Source: Pyrinomonadaceae bacterium
Lineage (GTDB): Bacteria > Acidobacteriota > Blastocatellia > Pyrinomonadales > Pyrinomonadaceae
Length of the DNA stretch: 8,065 nt
NCBI GenBank assembly: GCA_025937955.1
Contig: JAICQI010000242.1
Coordinates: forward strand, 1-8,065
Direction of reading: 5' to 3'
Shown: positions 1-6,351 of the stretch, piece by piece
Position numbering within the stretch: position 1 is the first letter of the stretch
Layout: each line of letters begins with the position of its first letter
Position numbers and translations under genes: made by a program
Notes under the pieces: model-generated
Seen by the model: only the letters and a program-made list of their open reading frames with translations
Databases searched by the model: none
What the model was told of the DNA's origin: nothing

Positions 1-628
1 AAAGTCCAAACTCAACTTGCGAGTCGATAAAAGCCTTGCACGCCCTCGAGAAGTCGTCGACATACAAAATGTCACGCACCGGATCCACTCCGGCCGGCAG
101 GCGAATCGGCAAGTGGCGTTTGATCGATTCCACGTAGTGCGTGATAACGCCGGGCTCGTTAGCAAAGGAAGGTCGCGCGAAGACGGTCGAGAGCCGAAAG
201 ATAGCGGCACGAACGTGTTGTCGGCGGGCGTAATACTCAACGTAGCGCTCACCGATCAATTTGGACCACTCAAACGCCGACTGACCACAGTAGTCGGTGC
301 TGGTATGCTCGTCGACTTCTTCCATATCGGCGGCGTGACTCCCGTAGACGTCCTTTGTCGACGCATAGACAAAGATTGAACCCGGTTTCATATGGCTAAT
401 GACACTCGCAGTTCCTTCGGCATTCGTGCGAAAACAGTCAGGTGCGCCTTCGGGACTTTTATCGAAGTGTGCGGCCAGATGGATGACAGCGTCGTATCTT
501 TCCACTTTCTGAGCAACCGCCGGGTCAAGAATGTCGAAATTACCACGGCGGGAGAAATCTTCGGCTAAGAAAAACTCTCGTACAAAACTCCCCAAATACC
601 CGCAGCCACCGGTTATCAGAATCTTCAT
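1..628 (-). CDS. NAD-dependent epimerase/dehydratase (extended SDR), 3' end outside window
   Basis: The frame from ATG at 628 stays open for 209 codons to the left edge, so the C-terminus is missing. Seen: an N-terminal beta strand then TGGCGYLG (GxxGxxG, G7/G10/G13) for NAD(P); an FDILD segment (31-35) resembling the GDxxD adenine-binding motif; VIHLAA (48-53); YASTKDVYG (88-96), containing the usual active-site Ser/Thr region; FEWSK (119-123) at the YxxxK position; and a PVRDILYVDD stretch (183-192), typical of the substrate-domain border in GalE/RmlD-like enzymes. Family members act on nucleotide-sugars in the cytoplasm; the substrate cannot be told. Odd points: the catalytic Tyr is Phe119, and the span between GxxGxxG and HLAA is shorter than in GalE or RmlD. 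The ATG follows the channel gene's TAA with no gap, and GAGG at 640-637 lies 8 nt upstream, so translation is probably coupled. It may belong to a polysaccharide cluster beyond the left edge (inference). Confidence 0.87.
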   Translation of the reverse strand, partial: MKILITGGCGYLGSFVREFFLAEDFSRRGNFDILDPAVAQKVERYDAVIHLAAHFDKSPEGAPDCFRTNAEGTASVISHMKPGSIFVYASTKDVYGSHAADMEEVDEHTSTDYCGQSAFEWSKLIGERYVEYYARRQHVRAAIFRLSTVFARPSFANEPGVITHYVESIKRHLPIRLPAGVDPVRDILYVDDFSRACKAFIDSQVEFGL

Positions 629-1678
629 TTAGCCAGCCTCGATTGCCGTTTCCCGCACCACGCGCCCACGCGCGAGCGCGCTCAGCCGCGATAAAGATTC
701 CGGGTTGCCGATTGCGATCAACATGTCTCCACCCTCGATCTTAGTCTCGCCACTGGGGTTGAAAATTTTCTTTCCATCGTTACGCCGAATACTTACGATC
801 ACGATGTTAAGCTCAGATCTGATAACCGTCTCGCTCAGTTTACGCCCAACCAGCGAAGAGACTGGATCCACTTCGAGCTGTTCAAAGCCGAGTTCGAGGT
901 CATTTGCGGTAATCGAATCGAGAAAGTCGCCGACTGCCGGCTTCGTCAACGCCATCGCCATGCGGTGTCCACCGATGATCGTCGGCGCGACAACACGATT
1001 TGCTCCGGCTCTGATTAGCTTACTTTCAGCTTGCTCTTCCGCAGCCCGGGCCACGATGTGGAGGTTCGGGTTCAAATCGCGAGCAGTCAGGACCACGTAG
1101 ACGTTGTCAGCATCGTCGGGAAGACAGGTGGCGAGACCGCTGGCATGTTCCACTCCCGCTTCGATCAGGCTCTCCTCGAGCGTCGCATCTCTCAAGAGCA
1201 CCGGAACACCTATGTCCATTAATGCTTCGACTTTTTTCTGATCGCTCTCGATAACCATGAATACGCCGTTTACAGCGCGAAGGCTCCGGATCAAATGTGA
1301 CCCGACCCGGCCCGCGCCGCAGATGATAAAATGATCTCGCAGTTTGCTCATTTTTCGTGAATGGCCATATTGTGCAAACAGCTCAGAGTGAACAATCGAC
1401 TGCACTGTACTGGTCAAAGCATAAAGTACGATACCCACGCCAACTACCATGAAAAAGGTCGCGAATATACGGCCAGTCACTGTGCGCGGCGTCAGATCGC
1501 CAAAGCCGACGGTGGTAACCGTCTGGGCAGTGACGTACAGGCTGTCAAGTATAGACCAGCCTTCCACCAGGTGAAACGTGACTGTTCCCAGCACCAGCGA
1601 CGCCAAGACCGACATCAGAACGATGCGGATGCGAGCCCGAGCCGGGAGAAGGAAACGCGGAAGGGGTGATAGACTCAT
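629..1678 (-). CDS. Two-TM potassium channel with cytoplasmic RCK (TrkA-N + TrkA-C) module, MthK-like
   Basis: This 349-aa protein should be an inner-membrane K+ channel subunit assembling as a tetramer. Seen: TM1 about residues 18-37, a pore helix about 43-56, the selectivity filter TVGFGD (56-61), and TM2 about 70-92 with glycines G80 and G82. A charged linker follows, then a Rossmann RCK_N domain starting HFIICGAGRVG (116-126), with GxGxxG and acidic E144 ending the second strand. A TrkA-C domain lies at about 260-335 (residues from LELGFEQLEV to IAIGNPESL). This order matches MthK-type channels, which are gated by ions or nucleotides bound to the RCK ring; the ligand here is unknown. An in-frame TGA lies about 15 nt upstream of the ATG and no earlier start exists, which fixes the start. 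No good Shine-Dalgarno is visible before it. It is first in a minus-strand unit with the epimerase and divergent from the PBP gene. Confidence 0.93.
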   Translation of the reverse strand: MSLSPLPRFLLPARARIRIVLMSVLASLVLGTVTFHLVEGWSILDSLYVTAQTVTTVGFGDLTPRTVTGRIFATFFMVVGVGIVLYALTSTVQSIVHSELFAQYGHSRKMSKLRDHFIICGAGRVGSHLIRSLRAVNGVFMVIESDQKKVEALMDIGVPVLLRDATLEESLIEAGVEHASGLATCLPDDADNVYVVLTARDLNPNLHIVARAAEEQAESKLIRAGANRVVAPTIIGGHRMAMALTKPAVGDFLDSITANDLELGFEQLEVDPVSSLVGRKLSETVIRSELNIVIVSIRRNDGKKIFNPSGETKIEGGDMLIAIGNPESLSRLSALARGRVVRETAIEAG

Positions 1679-1730
1679 ACAGGCAGAGTGGCATCAAAGT
1701 CGCTGACGATGTCCACTAGCGAGGGCAGCC

Positions 1731-1759
1731 ACGTTAGCGAATGCGGTCAGCCCTGTCAA
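1731..1759 (-). promoter_or_regulatory. Candidate sigma70-type promoter for the K+ channel gene
   Basis: On the minus strand a perfect TTGACA (1759-1754) is followed by a 17-bp spacer and TAACGT (1736-1731). That hexamer keeps the three most important -10 bases (first T, second A, last T) but matches only 3 of 6 overall. Transcription would begin near 1724, giving a leader of about 45 nt before the ATG at 1678. This is a motif-only prediction, and sigma factor preference in this organism is unknown. Confidence 0.4.
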
Positions 1760-1799
1760 ACTGAACATCGACAGAACTGCGGTCGGAATGTTACGTAAT

Positions 1800-1852
1800 A
1801 GTTTAGAGTTCAATCGCGGCAGCCTAAAGGCTGAACTCTGAACTTTATTTTT
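1800..1852 (+). repeat. Long palindrome/hairpin with T-tract abutting the PBP start codon
   Basis: The 13-nt arm AGTTTAGAGTTCA (1800-1812) is the inverse of TGAACTCTGAACT (1832-1844), with 12 Watson-Crick pairs and one G-T wobble. An inner stem CAGCC (1820-1824) / GGCTG (1829-1833) with a TAAA loop competes for the base pairs at 1832-1833. The right arm runs into TTTATTTTT (1844-1852), immediately before ATG at 1853. The shape suits either a terminator/attenuator-like element in the PBP leader or a copy of a dispersed intergenic palindrome. It occupies the place where a Shine-Dalgarno would normally be. I cannot test copy number from one window. Confidence 0.55.
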
Positions 1853-4573
1853 ATGCCAGTACGTTATCCACCAGATAATCAGTATCCCCAAACAAGTAAT
1901 CGTGATCCTCGCAAGCCACGCGTAGTGTCTTACGTGGAGTCGGGTCCAGGCTTTTTCCGCAGATTGATACGCCGGCTGTTCAGCGCGTCTGTCATCATTC
2001 CGGTCGTTTTCATCAGCGCGATTGTACTTGGGGTCCTGATCTATTACTGGACTGTCTTCTCGGGCCGCATCGACAACTTGCTGGCGGGCGAAGTCTACAC
2101 GCGAACCGCCGGAATCTACGCGGCGCCAAAGCAACTGCGAGTTAACGAGACGATCTCACAAGCCGACGTGATCGCATTCTTGAGACGCGCTGGTTACGTC
2201 GAGAAGAGTCAACAGGCAGATACCGGGCGCGGTCGTTACGCAGTGAACGGGACGACGCTCGATATTGAGCCGAGTAGCGCTTCGAGCGTAGACGGCGCAA
2301 GGCAGTTTCAAAATGTCAGAGTGCAGTTTACAGGTTCCGGCAAGGCGATTAGCGGGCTCACCGATCTTGAAACCAAGGGCGCCTTGGAACGCACCTGGCT
2401 CGAGCCTGAATTGATCAGCTCCGTCACCGGAACCGAACGCGCGAAACGCAAAGTGATCGGTTTCGGCGATCTGCCGCCACACCTGGTAAAAGCGATCACG
2501 GTCACTGAAGATCGCTCTTTCTTCGAACATTATGGCGTAAACATTCGTGGGATCATTCGCGCGTTTGTGCGGCGCGTCGATGCGGATCCCAACTCACCTA
2601 TCGCACGACAGGGCGGCTCCAGCATCACGCAACAGCTAGTCAAGAATCTTCTGCTTTCACCGGAACAGACGTGGCGACGCAAGATTAGCGAAGCCTACAT
2701 GTCGATCATTCTCGAGACGCGGCTTCGAAAAGAAAAGATTTTTGAGCTGTACTGCAACCAGGTCTACATGGGCCAGCAGGCAGGGTTTTCGATCCACGGC
2801 TTTGGCGAGGCTTCGAGTGCTTACTTCAATAAGGACGTGACAAATCTTACGCTCGCGGAGTCAGCGTTCCTCGCCGGGCTGATTCGCAGTCCTAATCGTT
2901 ATAACCCGTACACGAAGATCGACACGGCCACTGCGCGTCGCAATCAGGTGCTCGATTCAATGGTCGAAGCTGGCGAGATCACGCAGGACCAAGCGAAGAC
3001 GGCGAAGGCGACGCCGCTTCACGTGGTTCCATCACGGGGCCGGATCGACGTTTCAGATGCGCCTTACTTCGCCGATTACGTGCAGAACCAGCTCGGCGAC
3101 ATGATCGCGGGCCAGGGCGCGGCGGAACACCTGCGCATCTACACCACGATCGACATGGATCTTCAGCGCGCTGCTTACGCTGCGTTGACCAGGCAGATGG
3201 CCGCGCTCGACAAGATCCAGTCGAAACGTTTTGAGCCAGGGACGTTGCAGGCAGCACTCGTGGCGATGAACGCGAAGACCGGCGAGATCGTGGCGATGGT
3301 GGGTGGTCGTGATTATTCGAAGAGCCAGTTGAATCGCGCTACTGACGCGTTCCGGCAACCTGGTTCGGTCTTCAAACCTTTCGTCTACGCGACCGCGTTG
3401 AACACAGCTTACGATCCGGTTCCGCGTGTGATCACGCCGGCCACGACCTACATGGACGAGCCGAAGACGTTCACGTTTGATAACCAGGAATACTCGCCGG
3501 GAAACTTTGGCGAGAGTTACAGTAACGCGCCCGTTACCTTGCGCGATGGTCTGGTCCATAGTCTCAACGTCGTGACGGTCGAAGTGGCGATGGAAGTGAC
3601 GATTGGACGTGTGATGAATCTCGCCGCGAAGGCCGGACTGCCAAAACCGCCGCGCTCGTATCCGGCGATGGCGCTTGGCACGAGTGAAGCAACGCCGCTC
3701 CAGATCGCATCCGCGTACACTACCTTTGCAAATCTCGGAACGCGGATCAGTCCGGTCGCAATCAACCGCATCACGACCGGTAATGGTGTAACCATCGCCG
3801 CTCCGACAGCACAAAAGAACGAAGTGCTTCGTCCGGAAGTCGCTTATGTGATGACTTCTTTTATGAAGGACGTCGTGAATCGCGGTACCGCTGCGAAGGT
3901 GCGCGCGCGTGGGTTGAAAATGCCGTTGGCGGGAAAGACTGGAACGTCACGTGACGGCTGGTTTGCCGGTTACACGCCGGACCTGGTTTGCGCTGTATGG
4001 GTTGGTTTCGACGACGGTTCGCAACTGGGTTTGACTGGCGCCAACTCCGCTTTGCCGATTTGGGCAGACTTTATGCAGGTAGCCCTGGCGGAACATCCCG
4101 ACTGGCAAGGTGATTGGGAGATGCCCGCCGGCATCGAACAAGTAGAGATCAATCCAACGACCGGTAAACTAAGCACTCCCGAAGACACCGTGCACCGAGT
4201 GGAGCTTTTTCTCAATGGCACTGGTCCTAACGACCTTTCGGAAGAGCCTACGGAAGAAGAGACGCCGCTGGAATTGCCTGAGCCGTCACCGCCAACAGTT
4301 CAACCATATCCCGAGCCGCCCATACCGACGGCGTCGCCGTCACCCTCGCCGCGTCGCGCGCCTCCATTGCCCGAGAGCGGTCTCGAAGGAACAATCACGT
4401 TGGATATCGATCCGCAGACTGGATTGATCGCCGTTGAGACTTGCCCGGTGATTCGCACGAAGACCTTCGTGCTGGGCACCGAACCCAAGAAGTACTGCGG
4501 ACCGGAGTATCACCGGCGCAAGACGATCGAAGCAGACAGGCCACGCGTCGTAGGCACACCACAGCCTCGTTAG
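1853..4573 (+). CDS. Class A penicillin-binding protein (bifunctional GT51 transglycosylase / transpeptidase), PBP1B-like
   Basis: This 906-aa enzyme polymerises lipid II into glycan strands and cross-links them outside the inner membrane. Seen: a basic cytoplasmic N-terminus with FRRLIRRLF (34-43); one membrane anchor at about 45-69; and a UB2H-like segment at about 78-145 (GEVYTRTAGIYAAP, FLRRAGYVE), which favours PBP1B over PBP1A. The GT51 domain has catalytic Glu219 in EDRSFFEHYG, then QGGSSITQQ (253-261), RKISE (276-280) and ELYCNQVYMG (298-307). The transpeptidase domain has SVFK (505-508, nucleophile Ser505), SLN (570-572) and KTGT (695-698). All expected motifs are present, so both activities should be intact. 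The tail is a Pro/Glu/Ser-rich linker (about 796-840) and a small terminal module with Cys864 and Cys882. No Shine-Dalgarno is visible; the start is chosen for length and the basic N-terminus, with in-frame GTG at 1925 a weaker alternative. Its TAG interlocks with the stop codon of the convergent scaffold gene. Confidence 0.96.
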   Translation: MPVRYPPDNQYPQTSNRDPRKPRVVSYVESGPGFFRRLIRRLFSASVIIPVVFISAIVLGVLIYYWTVFSGRIDNLLAGEVYTRTAGIYAAPKQLRVNETISQADVIAFLRRAGYVEKSQQADTGRGRYAVNGTTLDIEPSSASSVDGARQFQNVRVQFTGSGKAISGLTDLETKGALERTWLEPELISSVTGTERAKRKVIGFGDLPPHLVKAITVTEDRSFFEHYGVNIRGIIRAFVRRVDADPNSPIARQGGSSITQQLVKNLLLSPEQTWRRKISEAYMSIILETRLRKEKIFELYCNQVYMGQQAGFSIHGFGEASSAYFNKDVTNLTLAESAFLAGLIRSPNRYNPYTKIDTATARRNQVLDSMVEAGEITQDQAKTAKATPLHVVPSRGRIDVSDAPYFADYVQNQLGDMIAGQGAAEHLRIYTTIDMDLQRAAYAALTRQMAALDKIQSKRFEPGTLQAALVAMNAKTGEIVAMVGGRDYSKSQLNRATDAFRQPGSVFKPFVYATALNTAYDPVPRVITPATTYMDEPKTFTFDNQEYSPGNFGESYSNAPVTLRDGLVHSLNVVTVEVAMEVTIGRVMNLAAKAGLPKPPRSYPAMALGTSEATPLQIASAYTTFANLGTRISPVAINRITTGNGVTIAAPTAQKNEVLRPEVAYVMTSFMKDVVNRGTAAKVRARGLKMPLAGKTGTSRDGWFAGYTPDLVCAVWVGFDDGSQLGLTGANSALPIWADFMQVALAEHPDWQGDWEMPAGIEQVEINPTTGKLSTPEDTVHRVELFLNGTGPNDLSEEPTEEETPLELPEPSPPTVQPYPEPPIPTASPSPSPRRAPPLPESGLEGTITLDIDPQTGLIAVETCPVIRTKTFVLGTEPKKYCGPEYHRRKTIEADRPRVVGTPQPR

Positions 4574-4929
4574 GCCAGTTGAGCCAATGCTGAATCGAGG
4601 GTTTCGATGGCCAGGGCGGCGGCGTGATGTTTTCTCGAGGGCAGGCCGCCGATTGCGTTTAAAAGATCGGTGCGGGTTAACTGTTTCGCTTCTTCAATCG
4701 TCTTTCCACTAATCAACTCAGTCAAAACCGAGCCGCAAACGAGTGTCGGCGGGCAGCCGTATGCGAGATATCGTGCTGTTTCGATGCGATTGTTTTTGAC
4801 GATCAACGCGAGGCGTAGCCGGTCGCCGCAGACAGGATTCGTTTCGTCTGCAATTGCGTTGGCATCGGGAAGCTCACCGGCGTTGCGTGGATGAGCAAGG
4901 TGATCTTTGAACTTAGCGGAGTAAGACAA
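4570..4929 (-). CDS. IscU/NifU-N-like iron-sulfur cluster scaffold with altered third ligand
   Basis: This 119-aa protein is about the length of IscU. Seen: YSAKFKDHLAHPRNAGEL (3-20), the usual IscU-family opening; NPVCGD (31-36) with the first ligand Cys34; YGCPP (57-61) with the second ligand Cys59; and a helix LTELISGKTIEEA (69-81). The third canonical Cys (in an HC pair, Cys106 in E. coli IscU) is absent: the site reads RKHHAAALA, placing His102 there. An extra Cys65 lies six residues after Cys59. Family role: receiving sulfur from the cysteine desulfurase and building Fe-S clusters in the cytosol. The desulfurase gene directly upstream supports this. The start is TTG at 4929, three nt after the desulfurase TGA and in the same frame. 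No Shine-Dalgarno is visible, so it is probably translated by coupling. The TAA at its end overlaps the PBP stop. Confidence 0.87.
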   Translation of the reverse strand: MSYSAKFKDHLAHPRNAGELPDANAIADETNPVCGDRLRLALIVKNNRIETARYLAYGCPPTLVCGSVLTELISGKTIEEAKQLTRTDLLNAIGGLPSRKHHAAALAIETLDSALAQLA

Positions 4930-4932
4930 GTA

Positions 4933-6123
4933 TCAGTGGCTAACGAGAGTCAAAGGAGACAAGGCCCGTAATCGTTCAACCGCGCGCACGAGCACGTCGA
5001 CCGCATAGTCGACATCAGCTTCAGTATTATCTTTCCCGAAGCTAAACCGGATCGAGCCACGCGCGAGCTCGTCGTCAACACCAAGAGCCCGGATCACCGG
5101 CGACGGCTCGAGTGTTCCTGACGAACACGCGGAACCGGTCGACACAGCGACCCCCTCCAAATCGAGATTGATCAACAGCCCTTCGCCTTCAATGAAGCGA
5201 AACGAGATATTCGACAGGTGGGCCAACCGCTGCTCGCGATCGCCATTCATCACGACGTCGCTGATGCGCTTGCGCACCTCGGTTTCAAACTTGTCGCGCA
5301 ACGCACGATCGTGACGCGCGCGTTCGACCAACTCCTCGCGTGCAAGCTTTGCCGCCTCGCCGAAAGCGACGATTCCGGGAACGTTCTCAGTGCCTGCGCG
5401 CCGTTCGCGTTCCTGATGCCCGCCGACGTTCTGCACGTGCAGTCGCACGCCGCGTCGCACGTAGAGCGCTCCGACACCCTTCGGCGCGTACAATTTGTGC
5501 CCGGAGATTGTGAGTAAATCACAACCAAGTTCATCAACATTCAATGGCACTCGTCCCGCAGCCTGCACGGCGTCGGTGTGCAACCAGAGATACCTCTGAC
5601 CAGCAGCTCGTCTCTCGCGCACGAGTGCACCAATGTCGCGAATTGGTTGAATGGTCCCGATTTCGTTGTTGGCGAGCATGATCGTGATCAGCACGGTATC
5701 AGGCCGCAGTGCTTGAGAGACATCTTCGATCCTGACCAGACCATTCTGGTAAACCGGCAAGCGCGTCACTTCCCAACCTTGCTTCTCCAGTTGCGCACAC
5801 ACTCCCGCCACTGATGGATGCTCGATCGCGGACGTAATCACGTGACGGCCGTGTGCGCTCGCAGCCTCGCACAAACCACGAATCGCAAGGTTATTCGCCT
5901 CGGTACCACCGGACGTAAAAACGATCTCGTTTTGCCTCGCGCCAACGAGTGCCGCGACTTCACGCCGCGCACGATCGATCGCCGCACGTGCTTGTTGCCC
6001 AAACCCGTGGACACTGGAAGCATTGCCAAACGTCTCCGTCACCGCGCGGGCCATGGCTGCGGCGACGCGCGGATCCACGGGCGTCGTGGCGCTGTTATCC
6101 AGGTAAACTCGGCGTCCTCGCAC
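4933..6123 (-). CDS. iscS: Cysteine desulfurase, IscS/NifS family
   Basis: This is a PLP enzyme that converts L-cysteine to L-alanine and leaves a persulfide for Fe-S assembly or tRNA thiolation. With a GTG start at 6123 it has 396 aa, the family's usual size. Seen (GTG = residue 1): the N-terminal YLDNSATTP; FTSGGTEANNLA, the cofactor-phosphate loop; EHPSV with His102 that stacks on PLP; HTDAVQ with Asp184 and Gln187; SGHKLYAPKG with Schiff-base Lys210; RAGTENVPGI; and GSACSSGTLEPSPV with catalytic Cys333, followed by SIRFSFG. The GSACSSG loop is common in NifS-type proteins, so iscS versus nifS naming is arbitrary here. The frame is open up to a TTG at 6198, but those 25 extra residues are unlike the family. 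TTG at 6132 is a second candidate. First gene of the desulfurase-scaffold pair; divergent from the GY-repeat gene. Confidence 0.95.
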   Translation of the reverse strand: MRGRRVYLDNSATTPVDPRVAAAMARAVTETFGNASSVHGFGQQARAAIDRARREVAALVGARQNEIVFTSGGTEANNLAIRGLCEAASAHGRHVITSAIEHPSVAGVCAQLEKQGWEVTRLPVYQNGLVRIEDVSQALRPDTVLITIMLANNEIGTIQPIRDIGALVRERRAAGQRYLWLHTDAVQAAGRVPLNVDELGCDLLTISGHKLYAPKGVGALYVRRGVRLHVQNVGGHQERERRAGTENVPGIVAFGEAAKLAREELVERARHDRALRDKFETEVRKRISDVVMNGDREQRLAHLSNISFRFIEGEGLLINLDLEGVAVSTGSACSSGTLEPSPVIRALGVDDELARGSIRFSFGKDNTEADVDYAVDVLVRAVERLRALSPLTLVSH

Positions 6124-6136
6124 GAAAATCAACCAA

Positions 6137-6141
6137 CCTCC
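6137..6141 (-). promoter_or_regulatory. Shine-Dalgarno GGAGG for the cysteine desulfurase
   Basis: GGAGG on the minus strand lies 4 nt before TTG at 6132 and 13 nt before GTG at 6123. Neither spacing is ideal. Either start leaves the YLDNSATTP motif close to the N-terminus as in the family, and both exclude the long upstream extension. Confidence 0.5.
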
Positions 6142-6172
6142 AACGCGGAATGTGGCATCTGAACGCCAGTTT

Positions 6173-6264
6173 GCCACAAAGATGCACAAAAGGCACAAAA
6201 CACTCTAACGTGATCACCCCTGCTTCGCCTTCAATTTTTTGAGCTTTTTGTGCCTTTTTGTGGC
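6173..6264. repeat. Inverted CACAAA/TTTGTG repeats with 10-bp phased A/T tracts in the divergent spacer
   Basis: The left half holds CACAAA motifs starting at 6175, 6185 and 6194, including GCCACAAA (6173-6180) and AAAAGGCACAAAA (6188-6200). The right half holds TTTTTGTG at 6245-6252 and 6255-6262, ending in GTGGC at 6264, as the inverse of the left half. T-runs begin at 6235, 6245 and 6255, exactly one helical turn apart. This arrangement predicts intrinsic curvature and possible cruciform pairing over a loop of about 40 nt. It lies where the promoters of both flanking genes should be, and no good -35/-10 pair is evident there. Confidence 0.55.
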
Positions 6265-6338
6265 TGGATTTGATAGCATTCGATCGCTACGAGGTTGGCT
6301 CTCCCAAGACGCTACGGCCCTCCCGGTCGTGATTCTTT

Positions 6339-6345
6339 GGAAGGA
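6339..6345 (+). promoter_or_regulatory. Strong Shine-Dalgarno GGAAGGA for the GY-repeat gene
   Basis: GGAAGGA sits 6 nt upstream of ATG at 6352, and that ATG opens directly into a signal peptide. This settles the start and rejects the longer frame from TTG at 6295. Confidence 0.8.
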
Positions 6346-6351
6346 CAAAAT

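Noticed and set aside
17..379. Plus-strand open frame of 120 codons
   Set aside because: It lies antisense to the epimerase, whose protein motifs are clear. The plus-strand product shows no recognisable domain.
1768..1804. Possible PBP promoter (TCGACA at 1768-1773 with TTACGT, TACGTA or TAGTTT downstream)
   Set aside because: The -35-like hexamer is fair but no downstream hexamer at 16-18 bp is a convincing -10, so I do not call it.
1694..2134. Minus-strand open frame of 146 codons across the divergent spacer and the PBP 5' end
   Set aside because: Mostly antisense to the PBP N-terminal region, with arginine/aspartate-rich composition typical of shadow frames and no domain. It would also cover the hairpin and the channel promoter.
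3053..3814. Minus-strand open frame of 253 codons inside the PBP gene
   Set aside because: Antisense to the transpeptidase domain, very Arg/His-rich and without motifs. It reflects codon bias of the real gene.
6124..6198. 25-codon N-terminal extension of the cysteine desulfurase from TTG at 6198
   Set aside because: The extra residues come from the CACAAA repeat region, precede the GGAGG site and are unlike the family N-terminus.
6274..6279. TAGCAT as a -10 element for the GY-repeat gene
   Set aside because: No matching -35 at 16-18 bp upstream; the region there is the TTTTTGTG repeat.
6295..6351. 19-codon extension of the GY-repeat protein from TTG at 6295
   Set aside because: The ATG at 6352 has a strong Shine-Dalgarno and begins a proper signal peptide. 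The extension would bury that signal peptide.
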